DNA of 64,000 nt from JAOAPY01 sp041492185 (lineage in GTDB: Bacteria; Acidobacteriota; Blastocatellia; Pyrinomonadales; Pyrinomonadaceae): contig JBGPWL010000003.1 in assembly GCA_041492185.1 (NCBI GenBank), forward strand, positions 46,661 to 110,660. Direction: 5' to 3'. This document shows, piece after piece, positions 53,510-62,578 of this stretch. The position numbers and the translations under genes were made by a program. The notes beneath the pieces are model-generated. The model had not been told where the DNA came from. It was given only the letters and a program-made list of their open reading frames with translations, and did no database searches. How positions within the stretch are numbered: the first letter of the stretch is position 1; every line of letters begins with the position of its first letter.

Positions 53510-54217
53510 ATGAACGTCGCAATCATCGCTGCCGCCGGACAGGGAACGCGGATGGGCGGCGGGCGAGCCAAACAGTTTCTGCTGCTCGCGGGCATTCCAA
53601 TCATCATTCACACGCTCAAACCCTTCGAGCATTGTGACGCCATTCAGGAAATCATTGTTGTCTTAGCAGCGGCGGACGAGATAGGCTTTCTCGCCCTTGC
53701 CGGCCAGCACGGACTGCGAAAAGTCGGAAAAGTTGTGCGCGGTGGCCTGACTCGAGCTGAATCAGTACTGCGTGGACTCGAAGCAGTTGACGAGGCGACG
53801 GCCGAAATCGTGGCGGTCCACGACGGCGTTCGTCCGTTTGTAACGTCTTCGGAGATTGCGCGAACAATTGAAGCCGCGCGTTCGTGCGACGCGGCAATTC
53901 TGGTCGCGCCCGTTACCGATACGATCAAAGAGATTGGAGATTCAAGGGTCATGCGGACTCATGATCGCGCGCATTTGCGACGCGCGCTAACGCCACAATG
54001 CTTTCGTTATTCTTTGTTGCGTCGCGCTTATGAGCAGGCCGATGTTTTGGATCGCGAATTGACTGACGAGAGCGTACTCGTCGAACGGCTTGGCGCAGAG
54101 GTGGCAATCGTCGAAGGGAATTCGCGCAATATCAAGATCACTCGACCGGAAGATCTCGCCTTGGCCGAGATCATTCTAAGGGAGGAGTCAGAAGTCAGGA
54201 GTCAGAAGGCAGAATGA
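53510..54217 (+). CDS. ispD: 2-C-methyl-D-erythritol 4-phosphate cytidylyltransferase
   Basis: IspD makes CDP-methylerythritol in the MEP isoprenoid pathway. The CTP-binding N-terminus is AAAGQGTRMGGGRAKQFL (residues 6-23), then ILVAPVTDTIKE, THDRAHLRRALTPQCFRY (about 144-161), VLDRELTDESVLVE and KITRPEDLALAE near the end. 235 residues. The last 10 or so residues (REESEVRSQKAE) are translated from the next palindromic repeat (54185-54213) and look foreign. Followed by ispF after that repeat. Confidence 0.94.
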   Translation: MNVAIIAAAGQGTRMGGGRAKQFLLLAGIPIIIHTLKPFEHCDAIQEIIVVLAAADEIGFLALAGQHGLRKVGKVVRGGLTRAESVLRGLEAVDEATAEIVAVHDGVRPFVTSSEIARTIEAARSCDAAILVAPVTDTIKEIGDSRVMRTHDRAHLRRALTPQCFRYSLLRRAYEQADVLDRELTDESVLVERLGAEVAIVEGNSRNIKITRPEDLALAEIILREESEVRSQKAE

Positions 54218-54264
54218 AAACGGCTTGGCCTTCTGACTCCCGGCTTCTGACTTCTATCTTCTGA
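54185..54264. repeat. GTCAGAA-word palindrome between ispD and ispF
   Basis: Perfect 13-bp core stem (54198-54210 GGAGTCAGAAGGC with 54228-54240), extended by further GTCAGAA words on both sides (left 54185-54213, right 54226-54264). The left arm lies in the 3' end of ispD and the right arm ends 3 bases before the ispF ATG. Confidence 0.85.
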
Positions 54265-54267
54265 AAA

Positions 54268-54744
54268 ATGTTTCGCATCGGCATCGGACACGACACGCAT
54301 CGCCTCGTTGAAGGCCGGCCACTGGTGCTCGGTGGCGTGCTGATTCCGGCTGACCGCGGAGCCGCAGGACATTCAGATGCCGACGCGCTCTTGCATGCGA
54401 TCTCGGACGCTATCCTGGGCGCACTGTGCGAGGGCGATCTCGGCGTGCATTTCCCTGATCAAGATCCTCAATGGAAGGACTCAGACAGCCTCCAACTTCT
54501 CTCGCGCGTGATGTGGCTGGCGGGTGAAAGAGGCTTTCAAGTGGTGAATGTCGATGCAACAGTGATGCTCGAGAATCCAAAGCTGCGGCCGTACGTAATT
54601 GCAATGCGGGAGAAGATCGCAGCGATACTTGGAATTGATCTTAGCTGCATGAGCATCAAAGCGAAGACCGGCGAAGGTCTCGATGCCGTGGGCCAGGGCC
54701 GGGCGGTAATGGCTCAGGCTGTTGTTTTGTTGACGAGCAACTGA
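54268..54744 (+). CDS. ispF: 2-C-methyl-D-erythritol 2,4-cyclodiphosphate synthase
   Basis: IspF cyclises CDP-ME phosphate in the MEP pathway. Metal ligands: GIGHDTHRL at residues 5-13 (Asp8 and His10) and AGHSDADALLHAISDAILGA (core HSDADALLHA, about 37-46). DSLQLLSR and IKAKTGEGLDAVG follow near the end. 158 residues, normal length. The start lies 3 bases after a palindromic repeat. Confidence 0.96.
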   Translation: MFRIGIGHDTHRLVEGRPLVLGGVLIPADRGAAGHSDADALLHAISDAILGALCEGDLGVHFPDQDPQWKDSDSLQLLSRVMWLAGERGFQVVNVDATVMLENPKLRPYVIAMREKIAAILGIDLSCMSIKAKTGEGLDAVGQGRAVMAQAVVLLTSN

Positions 54745-54753
54745 GAGGTGGAA

Positions 54754-56076
54754 TTGAGGCCGCAGGACGTTATTCGCAAGAAGCGTGATGGCGAACAGCT
54801 TTCACGCGCGGAGATCGAGTTTTTTATCCGTGGCGCCACGCGTGGCGAGATAGCCGACTATCAAGTCAGCGCGCTGCTGATGGCCGTTTATCTGAACGGC
54901 ATGAACACGTCGGAGCAGCAGGCGCTGACCGAGGCGATGCTCAACTCCGGAATTATTCTTGACTTTTCTGACATCTCCAAACCAAAGGCTGATAAGCATT
55001 CGACCGGTGGCGTTGGCGACAAGACGTCTCTCGTGATTGCGCCGCTGGTCGCCGCTTGCGACGTCTGCGTGCCGATGATCTCGGGGCGCGGACTCGGCCA
55101 CACCGGCGGAACGCTCGATAAACTGGAATCAATTCCCGGCTACCGCGTGAATCTTTCAATTCCGGAGTTTCGGCGCGTGCTGGAAACAGTCGGCTACGTA
55201 ATGAGCGGCCAGACGGGCGAGATCGCGCCCGCTGACAAAAAGCTTTACGCGTTGCGCGATGCGACCGCCACCATCGAAGCGATCCCTTTGATCGTCGCGT
55301 CAATTATCTCAAAGAAGGGCGCGGCCGGGTTGGATGCGATGGTGATCGATGTCAAAGTTGGCAGCGGCGCGTTCATGCGCGACGAAGCGCGTGCTCGCGA
55401 GTTGGCCCATGCGCTTGTCAGCACCGGCAACTCCTGCGGCATTCGCACGCGCGCGTTGCTGACGGATATGAACCAACCGCTGGGCCGCGCTGTCGGCAAC
55501 GCGATTGAAGTGAAAGAGTGTCTGGATCTGTTGCGCGGAGAAGCTGAAGCGGGCGCGCGCGCGGTGCTCGACCTTTCAATCGAACTGTCAGCGCATATGT
55601 TAGTGCTTGCTCGCGTTGATTATTCGCTCGACGCCGCGCGAGTTCGTTTGCTACGCGCGTTGGAGTCAGGCGCGGCGCTCGAACGGTTTCGTAAGAACGT
55701 TGAAGCACAAGGCGGCGAGCCGCGCGTCTGCGATGAACCGGCGCGTTTTCTTCCTTTGGCGCGTGGGTCAGTTAAGGTAGAATCGCCGCGCAACGGATTC
55801 ATCAACCGCGTGAACACCACCGAGGTTGGACATGCAATCGCGGCGATTGGTGGTGGCCGGATTCGCGTTGAAGATTCGATAGATCCATCCGTCGGTTTCA
55901 TCGCTGAAGCAAAGATCGGCGACCGCGTCAAAGCCGGAGACGTGATTGGAATCGTGCAATGTAACGACGCCGACAACGGGCGCAATGCCGCAACGCGTAT
56001 TCAAGCGGCTTACGAAGTCAGCGACGAGGCGCCATCGTCGATACCCGAACTGGTGGAGGAAGTAATAAACGAATGA
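54754..56076 (+). CDS. pdp/deoA: Pyrimidine-nucleoside (thymidine) phosphorylase
   Basis: Phosphorolyses thymidine or uridine/deoxyuridine into base plus pentose 1-phosphate. N-terminus RPQDVIRKKRDGEQLSRAEIEFF (core IRKKRDGEQL), the phosphate-binding KHSTGGVGDKTSLV near 82-95, SGRGLGHTGGTLDKLESIPG near 110-129 (core GRGLGHTGGTLDKLE) and ASIISKKGAAGLDAMVIDVK (core SKKGAAGLDAMVIDVK). TTG 54754 is favoured by GAGAGG (54743-54748); GTG 54748 is also possible. Its end overlaps the BMP lipoprotein gene by 4 bases, so import and cleavage are co-expressed. Confidence 0.93.
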   Translation: MRPQDVIRKKRDGEQLSRAEIEFFIRGATRGEIADYQVSALLMAVYLNGMNTSEQQALTEAMLNSGIILDFSDISKPKADKHSTGGVGDKTSLVIAPLVAACDVCVPMISGRGLGHTGGTLDKLESIPGYRVNLSIPEFRRVLETVGYVMSGQTGEIAPADKKLYALRDATATIEAIPLIVASIISKKGAAGLDAMVIDVKVGSGAFMRDEARARELAHALVSTGNSCGIRTRALLTDMNQPLGRAVGNAIEVKECLDLLRGEAEAGARAVLDLSIELSAHMLVLARVDYSLDAARVRLLRALESGAALERFRKNVEAQGGEPRVCDEPARFLPLARGSVKVESPRNGFINRVNTTEVGHAIAAIGGGRIRVEDSIDPSVGFIAEAKIGDRVKAGDVIGIVQCNDADNGRNAATRIQAAYEVSDEAPSSIPELVEEVINE

Positions 56077-57170
56077 AGCTGAAATTCTTTTTGCTCGCCG
56101 CGTTTTTGTGTGTACTCGCTTTTATTGGACCCGCCTGCCATCGTCAGATTTATTCTGCCGATGATAAATCGAAGATTCACGTCGGCATTGTTTTCGACAT
56201 CGGCGGCAAAGACGATCGTTCATTCAACGCGGCTGCCTGGGCAGGCGTGAAATGTGCCGAGCTGGGAATGAAGACGGACGGCAAGACGAGTTGCGGCAAG
56301 CCGCCGTTGGACATCGTTCTGCGCGACGTTGAGCCGGGCAATCCGACCTCCATCGAACCCGCAATGCGCGCGTTTGCCGAGCGAGGCTATGATTTGATCA
56401 TTGGCGTGGGCTTTGCTCAGGCGCCGATCATGCAAATGGTGGCGCGCGATTATCCCAACATCCGATTCGCGATCGTGGACGGTGTAATTTTCGAGGACGA
56501 TGGCAAAACGCCGAAGGCAAATGTCGCTTCGCTGGTCTTCAAAGAGCACGAAGGTTCGTATCTGGTCGGGATGCTGGCGGCAAAGACGTCGAGAAGCGGA
56601 ACGATTGGTTTTCTTGGCGGCATGGACATCGGGTTGATTCATCGATTTGAGACAGGATATGAAGAGGGCGCGCGCGCGGTTAATCCAAACATCAAGGTGA
56701 TACCGAACTACGTCGGTGTTACCGATGGCGCGTGGAACAATCCGGGCAAAGGCAAAGAGATCGCGATGGCGCAAATCAGCAAAGGCGCAGATGTGATTTT
56801 CACTGCCGCCGGCAATTCGGGACTCGGCGCTTTCGATGCGGTCGAACAAGCCGGCAAAGAGAATGGCCGCGCGACGCACTTTGTGATTGGAGTCGATTCC
56901 AACCAGAACATGGTAAAGCCCGGGTTCGTGCTGACCAGCATGGTCAAGCGGGTCGATGTCGCCGTGTACGACATCATCAACGATGTTGTCAACCGAAGGT
57001 TCAATGGAGGCTTTCACGAATTTGGTTTGAAAAGCGACGGCGTTGCCTATCAGATGGATGAATTCAATCGGGACTTAATTCCCAAAGCCACAATCGACGA
57101 GGTCGAGGCGGCGAGGCAGAAAATTATCGACGGAAAGATCAAAGTCACCGACGCGATGTTCAAGCAATGA
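56073..57170 (+). CDS. BMP family nucleoside-binding lipoprotein
   Basis: Substrate-binding lipoprotein of the PnrA/BmpA family for purine or pyrimidine nucleosides. Lipobox FIGPAC with acylated Cys22. Then VGIVFDIGGKDDRSFNAAAWAG (core DIGGKDDRSFN), FLGGMDIGLIHRFETGY (core GFLGGMDIGLI), VIGVDSNQN and a C-terminal DEVEAARQKIIDGKI. 365 residues. Overlaps both neighbours as ATGA (56073 and 57167), so the whole importer is one translationally coupled unit. Confidence 0.93.
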   Translation: MKLKFFLLAAFLCVLAFIGPACHRQIYSADDKSKIHVGIVFDIGGKDDRSFNAAAWAGVKCAELGMKTDGKTSCGKPPLDIVLRDVEPGNPTSIEPAMRAFAERGYDLIIGVGFAQAPIMQMVARDYPNIRFAIVDGVIFEDDGKTPKANVASLVFKEHEGSYLVGMLAAKTSRSGTIGFLGGMDIGLIHRFETGYEEGARAVNPNIKVIPNYVGVTDGAWNNPGKGKEIAMAQISKGADVIFTAAGNSGLGAFDAVEQAGKENGRATHFVIGVDSNQNMVKPGFVLTSMVKRVDVAVYDIINDVVNRRFNGGFHEFGLKSDGVAYQMDEFNRDLIPKATIDEVEAARQKIIDGKIKVTDAMFKQ

Positions 57171-58681
57171 TTGAACTGCGAAACATAACGAAGCGCTTCG
57201 GGGAAGTGCTGGCAAATGACGGCGTTAACATCAAAGTCACGCCGGGGACGATCCACGCTATAGTCGGCGAAAACGGCGCGGGCAAATCGACCGCCATGCG
57301 CATCGCGTACGGATTTTACACCGCCGACAGTGGCGAGATTCTGGTTAACGATCGGAAGTGCGAGATTCGCACGCCGCATGATGCGATTGCCCAGGGCATC
57401 GGCATGGTGCACCAGCATTTCATGCTGATCGAACCGATTACTGTCGCGGAGAATATTGTGCTGGGCGCCGAACCTGGTTCTGCGTTTTCGCTCGATCTGA
57501 AGCAGGCGGCGATTGAGATTCGTAAACTTTCGGACGAATTCAAACTCGCCGTCGATCCGAACGCGACGATTGACACTCTATCGGTTGGCCAGCAACAGCG
57601 CGTTGAACTTTTGAAAGCGCTCTACCGCCGCGCGCAGTTATTGATTCTTGACGAACCAACCGCCGTTTTGACGCCGCAGGAAGTTGAAGAGTTCTTCACA
57701 ATCCTGCGCGGCATGCGCGAGCAGGGAAAGACGATAGTCATCATCACGCATAAACTTTCAGAAGTTTTGGCGATTTCCGACAACGTGACGGTGATGCGCG
57801 ACGGACGGGTAGTCGGCGATCTGAAAACCAAAGAAACGAACGCCGCGGAGTTGGCGCGGTTGATGGTTGGTCGCGAGGTTCTGTTACGCGTCGAGAAGCC
57901 GGAAGCCAAAACGGGAGCAGTCGTGCTTGGCGTGCAAAATCTTTCAATCGCCGGGCGCGACAAGTCGGCGCGCGTCGACAAAATGTCATTTGAAGTCCGC
58001 GCGGGCGAGATCGTCGGCGTCGCCGGCGTCGAAGGCAATGGCCAGACGGAATTGATCGAAGCGCTCGCCGGCTTGATTCCCGGTTCGCACGTTTCGGGTT
58101 CGATTGCGTTTGAAGGGAAAGACATCACGCGGCTTGACGCGCGCAAACGGAAAGAGTTGGGCATCGCACACGTTCCCGAAGATCGCCATCGCCGTGGCTT
58201 GTTGCTCGATTTCAGCCTGGCTGAGAACACTATTCTGGGCGTTCACTATCGCAAGCCGGCGGTTACCGGCGTTGGCTCCATCATGTTGGATCAGGCAGGG
58301 ATCCAGAGCCGCGCGGCCCAGGTCATTCGCGACTTCGACGTGCGTCCGCCGAATCCAGAATTGCCAGTGCGGTCTCTCTCCGGTGGCAACCAGCAGAAAC
58401 TGATTATCGGCAGAGAATTTGGCCTGCCGCCGAAATTATTATTGGTGTCGCAGCCCACTCGCGGCGTGGACATCGGCGCGATCGAATTCATTCATAGAAA
58501 AATCGTAGCGATGCGTGACGCTGGTTGCGCCGTCCTGCTCGTATCGGCGGAGTTGGAAGAAGTCACTGCGCTGTCCGATCGTCTGTTGGTGATTCACAAC
58601 GGAAAAATCGTCGGCGAGGTCGATCCTAAAGTCGTCACAAACGAAGAAATTGGATTGATGATGACGGGAGGACATGCCTGA
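57167..58681 (+). CDS. Nucleoside ABC transporter ATP-binding protein, double ABC
   Basis: 504 residues with two ABC domains, like the RbsA/NupO type. Domain 1: Walker A GENGAGKST (residues 33-41), signature LSVGQQQRVE near 142, Walker B LLILDEPT. Domain 2: degenerate Walker A GVEGNGQTEL near 285, signature LSGGNQQKL near 405 and LLLVSQPTRGVDI. The second Walker A is altered as usual in this family. Stop (58679-58681) is followed directly by a repeat-rich gap before the permease genes. Confidence 0.94.
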   Translation: MIELRNITKRFGEVLANDGVNIKVTPGTIHAIVGENGAGKSTAMRIAYGFYTADSGEILVNDRKCEIRTPHDAIAQGIGMVHQHFMLIEPITVAENIVLGAEPGSAFSLDLKQAAIEIRKLSDEFKLAVDPNATIDTLSVGQQQRVELLKALYRRAQLLILDEPTAVLTPQEVEEFFTILRGMREQGKTIVIITHKLSEVLAISDNVTVMRDGRVVGDLKTKETNAAELARLMVGREVLLRVEKPEAKTGAVVLGVQNLSIAGRDKSARVDKMSFEVRAGEIVGVAGVEGNGQTELIEALAGLIPGSHVSGSIAFEGKDITRLDARKRKELGIAHVPEDRHRRGLLLDFSLAENTILGVHYRKPAVTGVGSIMLDQAGIQSRAAQVIRDFDVRPPNPELPVRSLSGGNQQKLIIGREFGLPPKLLLVSQPTRGVDIGAIEFIHRKIVAMRDAGCAVLLVSAELEEVTALSDRLLVIHNGKIVGEVDPKVVTNEEIGLMMTGGHA

Positions 58682-58800
58682 GTGCCGTAGGCACGGCATA
58701 TTCATAGAACCCATGTATTCAAAACATGATTCGCTGCGAATAGAATGGGAAGAACGCGCCGGAACTATAAACATGCCGCGCCTAACGGCGCTTTGAAGCG
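58682..58800 (+). repeat. Repeat-rich gap with small hairpins (REP-like)
   Basis: Contains GTGCC-GTA-GGCAC (58682-58694), CATGT...ACATG (58712-58728) and CGCGCC-TAAC-GGCGC (about 58778-58792). The GTGCCGTAGGCAC word and the flanking ATTCATAGAA look like dispersed repeats known from related genomes, but only one copy is in this window. It separates the ATPase from the permease genes. Confidence 0.5.
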
Positions 58801-58801
58801 A

Positions 58802-59923
58802 ATGAAACTCTTACGCGAACTTCTATTTCCGCTCATCGCGGTTATCTGTGCCTTCATTGTTGGCGGCATCGTGGTGCTGCTCATCGGCGACAGCCCGTTT
58901 GAGACATATCGCTTGCTCATCGGCAGCGCGTTTTCGTGGCCGGACGGAATCGGCTACACGCTCTTCTACGCGACGCCGTTGATCTTCACCGGGCTTGCGG
59001 TGGCCGTGGCGTTTCGTTGCGGGTTGCTCAACATCGGCGCCGAGGGACAACTCTACATTGCCGCTTTCGCAACTGCCTGGGTAGGAATCAAGCTCGGCGG
59101 CGTCATAATCAAGAATCCGGTCACCGGGCAGATTGTTAATTCGCCGATTGCCCATTTGCCTGGCGTGATACTTCTGCCTCTTTGCTGCCTGGTCGCAGTT
59201 GGAGTGGGCGCGATCTGGGGCGCGATTCCAGGATTGCTGAAAGCGAAGTTTGGCTCGCACGAAGTCATCAACACCATCATGTTGAACTTCATCGCGGTGG
59301 CACTCGTGAGTTACTTCACCCAATATCATTACAAGATTCCCGGCGATGCGATTCTGCAATCGGCGCCGATTAGTTCCGGCGCTCACATCGCGCGATTGGG
59401 AAAAATTATTCCCGGTCTGCCGCAACGAATCCCGCTCAATCTTGCATTCGTCTTTGCCATCATCGCCTGTATTTTGGTTTATATTTTTCTTTGGAAAACA
59501 AAATGGGGTTACGAAATTCGCGCGACGGGTCAGAATCCGTCGGCGGCGGAATACGGCGGCATCTCGATTCGCAAGCAGATCATTTTGGCGATGGCAATTT
59601 CCGGGGGCTTGGCGGGAATGGTCGGGATCAACGAAGTGCTCGGCTATCGCTATCGCTATTACGACGGCTTTTCCGACAACTATGGTTTTACCGGAATTGC
59701 GGTGGCGCTGTTGGGACGCAACCATCCCGCCGGCGTGTTTGTGGCGGCGTTGCTCTTTGCGGTGCTCCAACGCGGCGGCGTTCCGGTCGACGCGTTCACG
59801 CAGCACGTCTCGAAGGACATCGTGCAGATTCTTCAGGCGCTCGTGATTCTGTTTGTGGCCGCCGAAGCAATGTTTCGCGGACCGCTGAAGAAGTTTGGAT
59901 TTATGAGGAGCGCGAAGGTCTGA
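58802..59923 (+). CDS. Nucleoside ABC transporter permease 1
   Basis: About 373 residues, membrane protein with roughly 9-10 helices. Family (BPD_transp_2, YufP/NupP-like) marks: LLFPLIAVICAFIVGGIVVLL (core AVICAFIVGGIVV), FRCGLLNIGAEGQLYIAAF (core GLLNIGAEGQLY), FGSHEVINTIMLNF, RATGQNPSAAEYGGIS (EAA-like loop for ATPase contact), GGLAGMVG. The frame opens at 58745, but ATG 58802 fits the family start. Partner of the ATPase and the following permease. Confidence 0.92.
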   Translation: MKLLRELLFPLIAVICAFIVGGIVVLLIGDSPFETYRLLIGSAFSWPDGIGYTLFYATPLIFTGLAVAVAFRCGLLNIGAEGQLYIAAFATAWVGIKLGGVIIKNPVTGQIVNSPIAHLPGVILLPLCCLVAVGVGAIWGAIPGLLKAKFGSHEVINTIMLNFIAVALVSYFTQYHYKIPGDAILQSAPISSGAHIARLGKIIPGLPQRIPLNLAFVFAIIACILVYIFLWKTKWGYEIRATGQNPSAAEYGGISIRKQIILAMAISGGLAGMVGINEVLGYRYRYYDGFSDNYGFTGIAVALLGRNHPAGVFVAALLFAVLQRGGVPVDAFTQHVSKDIVQILQALVILFVAAEAMFRGPLKKFGFMRSAKV

Positions 59924-59939
59924 AATTCAAAACTAGTTA

Positions 59940-60887
59940 ATGCGCCAAATCTTTACAATCTCTCTCTTGTTCTCAACCATTCGATTGGCGACGCCGTTGG
60001 TGTTAGCTGCGCTTGGAGGTTTGTACTCGGAGCGATCCGGCGTCATCAATATTGCGCTCGAAGGCTTGATGCTGGCGGGCGCGTTCACTGCCGCTTCGAT
60101 CACTTTCTATGCGCACAGTCCGTTTGTCGGTGTAAGCGCCGCGATGCTGGCCGGCGCGCTTGTCGCTTATTTGATTGCGCTCGCCTGCATTCGCTTCAAA
60201 GCAAATCAGGTTGTCACGGGTACGGCCATCAACATTCTGTTTCTCGGTCTTCCTGCCGTGCTCAGCGGAGCGTTGTTTCTTTCTTCCGGATCCACGCCGC
60301 AGATTCCGAAGGAAAATCTTTTGCCCGCGCTTTACAAGTTCATGCCGAGTTTTGTTCCGCACTGGCGCATCCTCACTGATGTTTCGGTGATGTCGTTGCT
60401 GGCACTCGTCATCGTTCTCGTAACCAGATATGTCTTGTATCGCACGCCATTCGGTCTGCGTCTGCGCGCGGTGGGCGAAAATCCGGAAGCAGCAGATGCC
60501 GCCGGTGTTAGCGTCAATCGTTTTCGGTATGCCGGCGTCATTTTGTCGGGCGCGCTCGCAGGAATTGGCGGCGCTTATCTTTCAATAGGGCAATCGTCGC
60601 TGTTTACGCGCAACATGACGGCGGGTCGCGGCTTCATCGCGCTGGCGGCTTTGATTTTCGGCAAGTGGCGGCCGGTGCAGACGATGCTCGCGTGTTTGCT
60701 TTTCGGTTTCGCTGATGCCTTGACGATTCAGATGCAAGGAGTCGCAAAGCTTCCCTCCGGCGAAGACATTCCAGTTCAGTTCGTTCAAATGATTCCCTAC
60801 ATTGTTACCATCGTCGTGCTGGCGGGCTTCATCGGCCAGTCGCGCGCGCCGCGTGCCCTCGGGATTCCTTACGAAAAAGAAAGGTAG
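59940..60887 (+). CDS. Nucleoside ABC transporter permease 2
   Basis: 315 residues, second BPD_transp_2 permease (YufQ/NupQ-like): TPLVLAALGGLYSERSGVINIALEG (core ERSGVINIALEG), TAINILFLG, RAVGENPEAADAAGVSV (EAA-like loop), GALAGIGGAYLSIGQ. 16 bases after the first permease; probably heterodimerises with it. ATG 59940. Confidence 0.93.
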   Translation: MRQIFTISLLFSTIRLATPLVLAALGGLYSERSGVINIALEGLMLAGAFTAASITFYAHSPFVGVSAAMLAGALVAYLIALACIRFKANQVVTGTAINILFLGLPAVLSGALFLSSGSTPQIPKENLLPALYKFMPSFVPHWRILTDVSVMSLLALVIVLVTRYVLYRTPFGLRLRAVGENPEAADAAGVSVNRFRYAGVILSGALAGIGGAYLSIGQSSLFTRNMTAGRGFIALAALIFGKWRPVQTMLACLLFGFADALTIQMQGVAKLPSGEDIPVQFVQMIPYIVTIVVLAGFIGQSRAPRALGIPYEKER

Positions 60888-60933
60888 CTTTTACATTTGC
60901 TCCGCATGACACCAGGCGGGCTTTAGTGTTGTA

Positions 60934-61800
60934 ATGTCTCCTAACGAGCGCGAGATGGCTACGGAACTCAGTCCACTGACATTATTCGAAAGCGCGGAGC
61001 ACGCGGCGCGCACAATTCGCTCGCGCGCGGGTGACGCAGCGCGCACGGCGATCGTTTTGGGCAGCGGCCTCGGGAGCTTTGCCGACGAGTTTCATGATGC
61101 GGTCGCGATTCCTTATCAGGAGATCCCGGGATTTGCGACTTCAACTGCCGAAGGTCACGCCGGCCGGCTCGTAATCGGCAAAGTGGATCAGGTGCCGGTC
61201 GTCGCAATGCAGGGCAGGGTGCACTTTTACGAAGGCTACTCACTCGAGCAAGTCACGTTTCCGATTCGCGTCTTCAAACTGCTCGGCATCAAGAAGCTGG
61301 TGCTCACGAACGCCGCGGGCGGTATCGACGTGCAGTTGAGCCAGGGCGCATTGATGCTGATCAGCGATCATCTTAATCTGATGGGCCTCAATCCCTTGCG
61401 CGGCGCAAACGACGAACGCTTTGGCCCGCGTTTCCCCGACATGACCGCGGTTTATTCGCGCGAGTTGCAGGAGATCGCGATCGATGAGGCGCGCGCGATG
61501 AGTGTCGAGCTGCGTCGCGGCATCTATGCAGGCCTGGCGGGACCGAGTTACGAGACGCCGGCGGAGATTCACATGCTGCGCGGCTTTGGCGCCGACGCAG
61601 TGGGCATGAGCACCGTGCCCGAAGCGATAGTCGCGCGTCAGATGGGCCTCGAGGTTTTAGGAATTTCGTGCATCACAAACATGGCGGCGGGCATCAGCGA
61701 CCAAACGATCAATCACGAAGAAGTGTTGGAAACTGGTCGCCGCGTGCGTGCCACGTTTACTGAGTTGTTGAGACGAATCATCGTGAGATTGCCAACTTAG
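60934..61800 (+). CDS. punA: Purine nucleoside phosphorylase
   Basis: Splits (deoxy)inosine or guanosine with phosphate. The phosphate loop is VLGSGLGSFADEF (residues 41-53), then HAGRLVIGKV, VVAMQGRVHFYEGYSLEQVTFP (core MQGRVHFYEGYS), NAAGGIDVQLSQGALM, the substrate strip GPSYETPAEIHMLRGFGADAVGMSTVPE (core YETPAEIHMLR and GADAVGMSTVPE) and ISCITNMAAG. 288 residues, trimeric type. ATG 60934; a second in-frame ATG at 60955. Confidence 0.94.
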   Translation: MSPNEREMATELSPLTLFESAEHAARTIRSRAGDAARTAIVLGSGLGSFADEFHDAVAIPYQEIPGFATSTAEGHAGRLVIGKVDQVPVVAMQGRVHFYEGYSLEQVTFPIRVFKLLGIKKLVLTNAAGGIDVQLSQGALMLISDHLNLMGLNPLRGANDERFGPRFPDMTAVYSRELQEIAIDEARAMSVELRRGIYAGLAGPSYETPAEIHMLRGFGADAVGMSTVPEAIVARQMGLEVLGISCITNMAAGISDQTINHEEVLETGRRVRATFTELLRRIIVRLPT

Positions 61801-61806
61801 AAAATT

Positions 61807-61904
61807 CTCTGCGCGTCCTTTGTGTTCTTTGTGTCTTCGGCGGTGAATCTATCGAAGACAAACGCTCACCACAGAGACACAAAGAACACAAAGGACGCAC
61901 AGAG
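61807..61904. repeat. CTTTGTGT/CACAAAG-type palindrome between punA and udk
   Basis: 30-bp arms with one mismatch (61807-61836 with 61875-61904, TCCTTTGTGTTCTTTGTGTCT-type; the central 27 bp also differ at one position). Begins 6 bases after the punA stop and ends 20 bases before the udk ATG. It would form a very stable hairpin in the mRNA. Confidence 0.9.
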
Positions 61905-61924
61905 CTTCATGAGATTAGCCCTCT

Positions 61925-62578
61925 ATGAATGGTTTAGTAAATCTGATCATCGGAATCTGCGGCGGCACCGGCTCAGGAAAGACCACGGTGGCGAATCGCA
62001 TTTTGGAAACCGTCAGCGCGCAGGAAGTTGTCTTCATCCAGCAAGACTCGTACTACCGCAACCTGAAAGATCTGCCGCGCGACTATCGGCAGCTTGCCAA
62101 CTTTGATCATCCTGATGCGCTTGATAACGATCTGCTCGTGCATCACATCAAAAAGCTAAAAACGGGCGAGCCGGTCGAGTTGCCAATCTATGATTTTCGC
62201 ACTCATACGCGATTGAACGATACGTTGCGCATAGAGCCGAAGCCCATCGTGATCGTGGAAGGGATTCTCATTTTTTCCGATCCTCGTCTGCTCGAGCAGT
62301 TGGACGTCAAGGTCTTTGTCGACACACCTGACGACATTCGTTTCATTCGTCGTCTGAAGCGGGATTTGGCAGAGCGGGGGCGCACGGTCGATTCGGTGAT
62401 CGAGCAATACATCGCCACGGTGCGGCCCATGCACATGCAGTTCGTGGAACCATCAAAACGTTATGCGGACGTAATCATTCCGGAAGGCGGTCATAATCTT
62501 GTGAGCATTGATTTACTCAGTGGGAAGATCCGCGAGAGATTGGCCAACGCTTTAACTACAGTTGGAGGTCAAGCTTGA
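61925..62578 (+). CDS. udk: Uridine kinase
   Basis: Phosphorylates uridine (and cytidine) to UMP. Walker A GGTGSGKTT at residues 13-21, then QQDSYYRNLKDL, NFDHPDALDNDLL, PIYDFRTHTR, VIVEGILIFSDPRL and RFIRRLKRDLAERGRT (core FIRRLKRDLAERGR). 217 residues. Its stop overlaps the start of cdd (TTGA, 62575-62578), so the pair is translationally coupled. Confidence 0.95.
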   Translation: MNGLVNLIIGICGGTGSGKTTVANRILETVSAQEVVFIQQDSYYRNLKDLPRDYRQLANFDHPDALDNDLLVHHIKKLKTGEPVELPIYDFRTHTRLNDTLRIEPKPIVIVEGILIFSDPRLLEQLDVKVFVDTPDDIRFIRRLKRDLAERGRTVDSVIEQYIATVRPMHMQFVEPSKRYADVIIPEGGHNLVSIDLLSGKIRERLANALTTVGGQA

